Assembly: GCF_014905175.1 (NCBI RefSeq)
Contig: NC_057790.1
Span: forward strand, 10,783,298 to 10,847,297
DNA length: 64,000 bases
Direction of reading: 5' to 3'
Source of the DNA: Aphidius gifuensis
Lineage: Eukaryota > Arthropoda > Insecta > Hymenoptera > Braconidae
The position numbers and the translations under genes were made by a program. The notes below the pieces were generated by a model. The model worked only from the letters and a program-made list of their open reading frames with translations. It was not told where the DNA came from and made no database searches. Numbering within the stretch: the first letter of the stretch is position 1; the number at the start of each line of letters is the position of its first letter. Shown here piece after piece: positions 57,401-64,000 of the stretch.

Positions 57401-60400
57401 CCATCTATTATCAAAAATTATTTTGATAACGGAAAAAAGGCGTAAATCCTTGGACATACGCCTTTTATCCTTTATCAAAGGTTGTTACGCCCTTTTTCCC
57501 TTTTTTTTTTAAGTCTTGAATTGAGATGAAAAACCCGAAAATTTTTAAATTTGCACTTACGGCCTTCATCCTTTAATGCGACGATATAATTGATACTATT
57601 GATATTATTACTAATATTATATTGATATTATTGTTAATCATAATATTATTGAAATTATTGTTATTACAATAATATTCATATATAACCATAGTATAATAAA
57701 AATAACAATAATTTCAAAAATATCATCGATAATATTAATATTAATATTATCGATTTATAATAATAATAATAAAAATAATAACAATGAGAATCATAATAAT
57801 ATTGACAATAACATTCATTCATAAATATTGATAATTATTAGTATTTATATTTAAAATATTATTGAAATTATTGTTATAATTATCATCATTTATATATATT
57901 TATAGTATGAATAATAATAATATTAATAATAGTTTTAATAATATTAATAATAATTCTTCAAACCCGCGAGATAACTATTGCTTAATACGTTTAAATAAAT
58001 TTTTTCAAAAAATCAATTATTTAAGTATTAAACTCAGTTGAACCGTTTAATAATATTTAAATAATATTTAAATGAAAAAAAAAAAGTCGCACACGCATAG
58101 CAGCTGACGCTCCGAGTTTATACGCTATATGTAGTACATGTAGAATGCTTGCCGGCTTCCCTTCTCTCTATGTAATTCTCCCCTCTTTATCCGCTTGTAA
58201 CCGAGCGTGTGACCAAGCGTAGAGCGTATAACAGAGAGTATAACAGAGCGCGTGACGCTAGCGGGGCCTCGTATTTTGTCGCTACCCTCCGTAAAGAAGT
58301 TTCACTTCAAAAAAAATATGTCTGAAAACTCACCACACACACGAGAGATAATTTTGTTAAAGTGAGCACTGATTAATTAGTGTAATTGTTTTTTTTATAA
58401 AATAAAATGTCATATTGCTTTAATAGGTTATGTCGTTTAGCCACTACACTACGAAATATTATTATAAACCCTCCTTATACACCTCCATGTTATAAACATA
58501 TGCTCATCTGTGTGAGTGAGTAAGTTGAACTGAGAACAAGAAGACTAGAAACCAGGAGAGTCAACTATGTACATTGGGAATGGGACAAAATATGTCGTGA
58601 AATAAGGCTTGTACATTTGGCCACAGAGAGACGCTTTCGGCGTCTCGCGAACCAAAATTGTTCACAATTGTTGTTGATATTTTAATGCTGATTTGTTCTA
58701 TTTTACGTATATCAATTTGATATCAAAATACGCCACAAGTTTGTTATCTAAATTTATACAATTAATTGATTGTATGTAATAATTTTTGCTAAAAGAAAGA
58801 TGTAGCTAAATAAATTATTTCGTAGTCTAAAAAAATTGCTCAACTATTCGCCACAAATATTTTAATTTATTATAGAAAATGTTGCCAAGAAATTAATCTA
58901 GACAACATATAAATTTATTTGGCCACATCTTTCCCTTAGATACATTTTCTAATAGCTATTTAATCGATTAATTATGGAAAATATTTTCTAAGAAAAGGAT
59001 GGAACCAAATAAATAAATTAACAGTCTAAATTAATTCTTCAATTATTTGCCACCAATATTTTGATTTATCATATATAACAATTTATATATGATAAAATAA
59101 TTGATTTAGCCAAATAATTTAATTTGTAGTCTATATCATATTTTTTATGATAAATAATAATTCTGGTGGCAAGTGATTAAGGAATTAATTTAAATAGACT
59201 GTTTATTTATTAAGTATTATATGTATTATATTCAATACATGTGTGCGTGGTTCGTGGGTCGACAACAGCGCTGAAACGGCGTTTTTATAAAGCCTGCCCC
59301 TGTGAAAAATTTTACGACGTTTTTGGTCCCATCCAGCCTATCCCCCACTACAGGGAGTTGACTCTCCTGGTCTCTAGTCTTCTTGACTGAGAAGGGCTGC
59401 CAATACTGTGCGACGAATCTGCCTTCAATCAGTGTTGGGTAGGTAAGATACCTCGGTATCTTACATGTGTAAGATACCATGTAAGATATCGTATCTTACA
59501 TCATCGGTTTCATACATCGAGGTATCTTACATTGCGTTCCCAGCGCCTTCTACGAATAAAAGTGGAACCTTCGTGCTACAATTTTTTTTTATTAGATAAA
59601 TACATGTAATTCATTTATTAAATAAATAAAAATTCCAAAAACAAGCAGTAGCTAAGGAAAAGATGTAGCTAAGGAATTAATGTTGCTTAAAAAAGAATTT
59701 CTTTGGCAACTGTAATTCCTTAGCTCCATCTTTTCCTTAGCTACTATTTTTCTTTGGGATTTTTATTTATTTAAAAAATTAGTTATTTAAAATTAAAGCA
59801 ACATTAATTCCTTAAGACATAATTTTTTGGCAACATTAATTTCTTAGCTACATCTTTTTCTTAGCTACTGCTTTTCCTTGGACATTTTAGTTTATTTAAT
59901 AAATAAAATTACATGCATTTTTAAATAAATAAAAATCCCAAGGAAAAATAGTAGCTAAGGAAAAGATGGAGCTAAGGAATTACAGTTGCCAAAGAAATTT
60001 TTTTTTAAGCAACATTAATTCCTTAGCTACATCTTTCCCTTAGCTACTGCTTTTTCTTGGACATTTCCATCTTTTAAAAATAAAATGACATGTATATTAT
60101 TTATTTACTAAATAGAAAATGTCCGAGGAAAAGCAGTAGCTAAGGAAAGGATGGAGCTAAGAAATTAATGTTGCCAAAAAATTATGTTTCAAGCAACATT
60201 AATTCCTTCAAACTGGTTTTCCTTGATATTATATATATTTATATAACAAATAAATTACATGTACCAATATATATCGAGCAATAAGAACTAATTGTCGAGT
60301 CGACAGCAGTCGACAGTCAATAAGAATGTTCAAAATGGCGTCAGAGGTATCTTACAGTTTCTTACAGTATCTTACAGTATCTTATTGTAAGTGTATGAAA

Positions 60401-61958
60401 CCTCAAAAATCGACCATTTACCCATCACAGCCTTCAATGCATGAAGAATAGATTTATAAATGAAAAAAAAATTATTTTTTCGGGGTTGGTATTGCATTTC
60501 TCATAATGTAAAATAGATAGGACATTCTCCCCTTCACAACACTCTAAAACCGGCGTTGGATATCCCTTAAAAAAGTGTTTAAATTTTTGTTAAAAAAAAT
60601 GTCAAAATTTTTGTTTAAGGTTGCTTCCAAGTCCCATCGCCGTACCAATATTTATGCCACGAAGGGCCCGTATATTAATAACGCTATTTTTTATTCCCGT
60701 GTCCTGAAATTTTTGTGGCGCCGCTGATGAAAAAACCAAGTTCTTTAGTAGTATGTGTGTGCGCGGCAACACACTAGCAAACAAAGTTTACGTCGTACGC
60801 CAAAACCATGCTTGTGTTCATGTCAGTGTGCCGCGCATCTAGCAAAATTTAGAAGTTTAAAAGTTAAATATTTATTAAAAGAAAAAGAAGAAAAAATTGA
60901 AATAATTATCAAAATTTTGTCTTGTCCAGGGCTACAATCTGATAGTAAATGTACAGTTTTGAATCAACACAAAAAAAAGTTATTTGTAAAAACATGAGGT
61001 AACGCGTATACCTTGTGTGTTAAAGTTGTCAACTTTGACAGTAAATATCTCGAAAAAAGCAAACAAGAAAAAATTCAAAAAAATTCACAATATAGATAAT
61101 TATTTCATTTAGAAAATAAGCCAAAAAAATCGAAAGTCTATCAATAATTCAGATATTCGGAATCAACCTTAAAAGTATGCCAAATTTATTATTAGAAAAT
61201 AAATTTAAAATAATGTTGTAAATCCGTAACACCATCTACCAAATTTCAAACCGTATTTTATTATGAATCCATCTTTTTTTTTCAATTTATTTTGTTGTTT
61301 TATTTCATTTAGTTTATTAATGCTCACTCTAACAAAAACCCTCCCAGAACTATCAAATGTTTATTCTATTTTTTCAAAAAAATTACTAGGTTGCCATAGT
61401 CATTAAAAACAGCGAGAAACTTGGGCAAACATTCTGGCCTCATTAACAACATATAATAAAATTATATTACTTTTTTGTAAATGACAAAAGATATTTTCCA
61501 ACGGAGTACACAATCAGAGTGCGTGCGCCTGAATAGCTGATTATGACGTCACACCAATAGCAACATGGTCAAGATATTTTAATTTTTTGATGACCTTTGT
61601 AGCTTAATTATTAATTAATTGTAAGGTTAAAAAAAAAATTTCATTTCAGAAAATTTTTATTTCAACTACTTTATGAAATTATGAAATTAAATTTTTTTTT
61701 TAAATTTTGCATCAACACAATTGAATCAAATTTTATTAATTGAATTGATTTTCTTCATTTTTTTTTGTTTTGCACAGACAAGTTATCATTGTGTTGACAC
61801 AATTAGAAGGTAGCGGTGGTTTTTCGATTGCCCATCGACTCACTCATCGTCTAGCTAACAGCGGAAATTTACACGATTGGGGCCCATCGGATACTCAACA
61901 TTATCCACTAATCGATACTCAAGTTGAGGGTTTGCATAGCCCACGATTAATTACTTAA
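48411..61958 (+). CDS. sol: Calpain-15 / small optic lobes (SOL) protein, ten exons
   Basis: Exons: 48411-48479, 48706-49022, 49091-50903, 51093-51317, 51388-51780, 51865-52203, 53237-53562, 53631-53973, 54062-54240, 61778-61958; 1394 residues, phases consistent throughout. Six RanBP2-type zinc fingers (W-x-C-x2-C…C-x2-C) begin near W175, W366, W512, W602, W643 and W734. The calpain core follows: Cys877 in QGVLGNCWLLSA, His1041 in RPRHAYSVLD, Asn1061 in RLRNPWGHYSW. The C-terminal SOL-homology region includes QRSQLDLCVVVFR and GREGMTAYYLTKGWAG and ends …GLHSPRLIT. Intron 8 uses a GC donor (GAA|GCAAGT at 53974); all others are GT-AG. SOL is a cysteine protease needed for fly optic-lobe development, with the fingers thought to bind ubiquitin. 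The first exon (23 codons, good Kozak context) is inferred; an alternative start is ATG 48709, which lowers residue numbers by 24. The last intron is 7.5 kb and transposon-filled. Confidence 0.93.
50956..51065 (-). repeat. 110-bp inverted-end repeat with a tRNA-like B box, in a calpain intron
   Basis: Ends GAGCTTGGAAAA / TTTTCCAAGCTC are inverted. On the minus strand AGTTCGATTCC, close to the pol III B-box consensus, lies in a tRNA T-arm-like context. The 5' strand of the T stem and a matching acceptor stem are missing. Probably a decayed tRNA-derived SINE or MITE rather than a tRNA gene. Confidence 0.4.
52246..52686. mobile_element. Foldback MITE in calpain intron 6
   Basis: Palindrome with arms AATTTCAATATGATCAAAAG and inverse; inner TGTGATATATCAAG, AAATATATTTTTGACGCATG and ATTGAAAAAATTTTATACTT in both orientations. 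Confidence 0.85.
52690..53230. other. Remainder of calpain intron 6
   Basis: AT-rich intron sequence with no repeat or gene; the acceptor tract ends at 53236. Confidence 0.5.
54241..55009. other. Start of the 7.5-kb last calpain intron
   Basis: After the GTAAGG donor the intron holds homopolymer tracts and AT-rich sequence with ACATCGTTTTCTTAGATAC / GTATCTAAGAAAAGGAT inverted units at 54820-54930. No gene. Confidence 0.5.
55010..56190. mobile_element. Degraded copy of the 1.3-kb foldback family
   Basis: Arms resemble 5941-7246: TATACATGACTGAGAATT, CGTACGACAGTATA and the right end GTCATTTTTGCTAGGG near 56190. The left terminus is lost. A CCCTGGT MITE sits in the centre (55496-55859). Confidence 0.65.
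55496..55859. mobile_element. CCCTGGT MITE (364 bp), TA duplication
   Basis: Ends CCCTGGTAAAAATAATC and inverse (ACCGGGG), flanked by TA at 55494-55495 and 55860-55861. The interior is almost the same as 34774-35293 but with fewer TCTCCGGATT units. Confidence 0.85.
56560..56835. repeat. Palindrome in the last calpain intron
   Basis: Arms AATAATTTTGATTTGA…TTCA, GCTTGAATTAA, TGAAAATAATACT and inverse around ATACATATATTTAAAAAC. No coding. Confidence 0.7.
57044..57587. mobile_element. Foldback MITE with TATCGTCGCATTAA ends
   Basis: Ends TATCGTCGCATTAA / TTAATGCGACGATA; arms with GAAGGCC, GGCGTAAGTGC and GATAAAGG(C/A)GTA words in inverse order. Confidence 0.8.
57588..57960. repeat. (AAT)n-rich degenerate microsatellite
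   Basis: Dense AATAAT / ATTATT and ATATTAAT words, also seen at 56920-57040. No other signal. Confidence 0.8.
57961..59429. other. Mixed repeat sequence in the last calpain intron
   Basis: 58090-58300 is GC-richer with GCGTGTGACC/GAGCGTATAACAGAG words. 58466-58485 (CCTCCTTATACACCTCCATG) repeats the outer end of the P-like element. 58540-58600 and 59320-59395 are parts of the foldback family seen at 33036-33860. 58790-59200 has inverted AATTTATTTGGCCACATC-like units. No gene. Confidence 0.5.
59430..60430. mobile_element. hAT MITE (1.0 kb), duplication CCTTCAAT
   Basis: Ends CAGTGTTGGGTAGGTAAGA and …CCATTTACCCATCACAG, flanked by CCTTCAAT at 59422-59429 and 60431-60438. The interior is collinear, in reverse, with 18904-19891. 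Confidence 0.88.
60431..61777. other. End of the last calpain intron
   Basis: No repeat recognised. An 80-codon frame at 60755-60997 has no features of a known protein. The acceptor is TTTTTTGTTTTGCACAG ending at 61777. Confidence 0.45.
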
Positions 61959-64000
61959 TTGAAAGAATGGAAAAATTAGAATTTCTTAATCAACTGTCAA
62001 AAATAAATCAAATTACAGTAAGGTTGTAACTAGAAAAATTTTTTTTTTAGTTAATTAAAACAATCTATGAGAACTTTCAGCCATCAAAACATAGTTAAGT
62101 ATGAAAAGCACTGAAAAAATTGCTTAAATACACTAACAAACTAATATATATATAAATTAAAAAAAAATATCGATGGATAAATAAATCACTTGAAGAAACG
62201 AAACAAAAAAAATATCTTCTATAAATTGAAACAGAAAATCGATAAATCTAACAAACTTGCAATGTAAAAAAAAAAAAATGCAATTATTTTCTCAACGTAA
62301 TATTTAAGTAGCAATCGAATGAACGACGACGAAAAGAAGTAAGAAATGTATTGCGACATGGATGTTCAATATTTGAAAGCAAATTTTTATAATGTAGCAT
62401 TTTTTTTCTTTCTTTTTTCTTCGAAAATCGATTTTTTTCCGCTGAATCTTATTCAATTAATTTTTTTTTGGTTTAAATTTTAACTGAATCTTGTAAACAG
62501 TTCACAATGGTAGTTTGCTTAAAAATTTATTATTCGATCAATAATTCTCTTTAATGTGCTACTACAATACACCAAAGATATTTTTTTCACAATACTTGAT
62601 AGTGTACCGTTTTGTTAGTCTACATTACTAATATGCAAATTCAAAGTTATTAACTATGGAAACATAACCATATTATTTATTATACAACAATCAAATTGTT
62701 CATGCATTAAAATTTTTTTATTTATCAAGTTTTTAAGCATTTTGTACTTCAATTAGTATGAATTTTGAAGAATATACAATATTGAAAATGATTATCGACC
62801 TTTATATTTTAAAAAAATATCTCAAAAACAGAAGGACTGAAAAAAAACGATACGCCAGCTAATTTATTGCTTTTAACACATGACTTCCAATAATATTGAG
62901 CAATTTTTAAGTTTAGATAGAAAATGCTAATTTCCTCACTTGATTGTCATTGTTTATTACGGATACATGTTTTTGGTGTTAATTGCATAATCGAAAATGT
63001 ATCGATACGATAATACTTGATAATTGTGTTCAACGTTTTTCTATTTTTTCCATTTGGAAACGTTTTGGTACTGAGATGAAAATTTTCTTTAAACTGATCA
63101 AGAATTAAAGAAGTAATTCTCGCAGAATGTGGTATAGATGTTAATATAATATAACGTAGATATGATTTAAAAAATTCATTTATATAATAAATTGCTACTT
63201 ATAAGCTATAATTAGATATAAGAAAAATAAGTCCACTCGGGATCATCGAGAGGAGCTATGAGCTCAAAAAATTGTATGCTGCAATATACTGTATTAAAAC
63301 AGATGTTAAAGAATAATGAATGTCGATTTTTAGTTTTATTGAAAAAAAACTTATTGTAAGTGACAACTATGTGTATGACAAGTGAACTTCTTTCGCAGTT
63401 GTTGTGTTTATCGAGTTCATATTGGATGTTACCATTGAAATCCAGGGTACCATTCCTTGTTGGAGTTATCCCTTGTGCCAGTACCAATAACATGGAAATG
63501 TGATTGATAGAAAATAGAAATACACGAGCGTCGTAAAAACATGGCGAGTAAAACGGTTCTCAACCTTTTTCTTAAGATCGTAAGTAAAGTTAAACATAAA
63601 AACATAATTAATAAATGTATATATTTCATAGGTGGCGAAACGTAGTTTCTATAGAGTTTCTTCCCACGTTTTTTTTCCCATTGTATTGAGATTGTATTGA
63701 CGGACTATAAACCTACCTATTTTATAGTATTTGCGGACTCTCAGCCGACGTCGAATTTCTCCCCAAAGACACTATATATATTTTTTTTTTTTAAACTATT
63801 TGTTCAGAGCTTGGTATTCGAACAGTAGCTTAGGAAAAGATTTAGCTAAGAAATTAATATATTTTTTGAGCGATTGAGAACTCTACGAATCTTAAGCCGA
63901 GAACGAGGATGAAAAATTTGGCAACACTGTTGAAAATGTCAGCCTGAAATTTCATATACATGTACTGAGAGCTTACAAGCACCACACGTAGCAAAAAGTT
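61959..64000. other. Calpain 3' region and flank
   Basis: AT-rich 3' UTR or intergenic sequence. Two short minus-strand frames (63212-63493 and 63429-63629) overlap each other and are not supported. At 63820-63860 a GTAGCTTAGGAAAAGATTTAGC phrase, cut short here, resembles the internal units of the hAT MITEs. Confidence 0.45.

Noticed and set aside
60755..60997. 80-codon Cys- and Lys-rich frame in the last calpain intron
   Set aside because: No family features and an intronic location; chance frame is the simpler view.
63212..63629. Two overlapping minus-strand frames, one with a hydrophobic start resembling a signal peptide
   Set aside because: They overlap each other, match nothing I recognise and lie in AT-rich sequence; no splice or conservation evidence.

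Overview
The window looks like an AT-rich insect chromosome, probably hymenopteran (inference: very high A+T, an animal small-optic-lobes type calpain, an SLC66A3 gene with short introns, and Polinton, DIRS-like, P-like and hAT elements side by side). Two host genes are recognisable. One is a complete four-exon SLC66A3/PQLC3-type membrane protein on the minus strand (24611-25436). The other is a ten-exon calpain-15/small optic lobes gene on the plus strand (48411-61958), with six zinc fingers, an intact Cys-His-Asn triad, one GC-AG intron and a 7.5-kb last intron filled with transposons.

Positions 1-13.04 kb are a Polinton/Maverick (virus-like DNA transposon). In order it carries an integrase with chromodomain, two Polinton-type proteins of unknown role and a packaging ATPase (all minus). 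After a divergent promoter come a PLA2-like protein, an adenain-like protease, a penton-like minor capsid protein and the major capsid gene (plus). Last is the protein-primed DNA polymerase (minus). The copy is decaying: several homopolymer frameshifts, a polymerase cut off after its exonuclease region, and a major capsid gene that is both internally shortened and split.

The split is the most striking structure. A DIRS-type tyrosine-recombinase element (about 5928-9964) sits within the first codons of the capsid gene. It has inverted terminal repeats and a 90-bp internal complementary region that matches both outer ends, as in DIRS-1. It encodes a Gag-like protein split by an apparent spliceosomal intron and a tyrosine recombinase, but no reverse transcriptase or RNase H. 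A 1.3-kb foldback element (5941-7246) has inserted at a TA inside its left terminal repeat.

From 13 to 48 kb the sequence is mostly repeats. Two adjacent, unrelated satellites have the same period of about 152 bp (14.45-15.66 and 15.9-17.84 kb), both with dimeric higher-order structure. A CCCTGGT-ended family makes 2-bp target duplications (TT, CA, TA) and one insertion has a paralogous empty site. Several hAT-type elements have exact 8-bp duplications. A P-like element (34186-35914) with an 8-bp duplication keeps a THAP-domain remnant that is broken by a CCCTGGT element. There are also mariner-like MITEs, many palindromic foldbacks and AT-rich tandem repeats. Gene relics lie among them: an MRG15-like chromodomain piece, an orphan terminal exon and a coding-like relic cut by a hAT element and a palindrome.

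The last 2 kb, past the calpain stop codon, contain no gene I can support.
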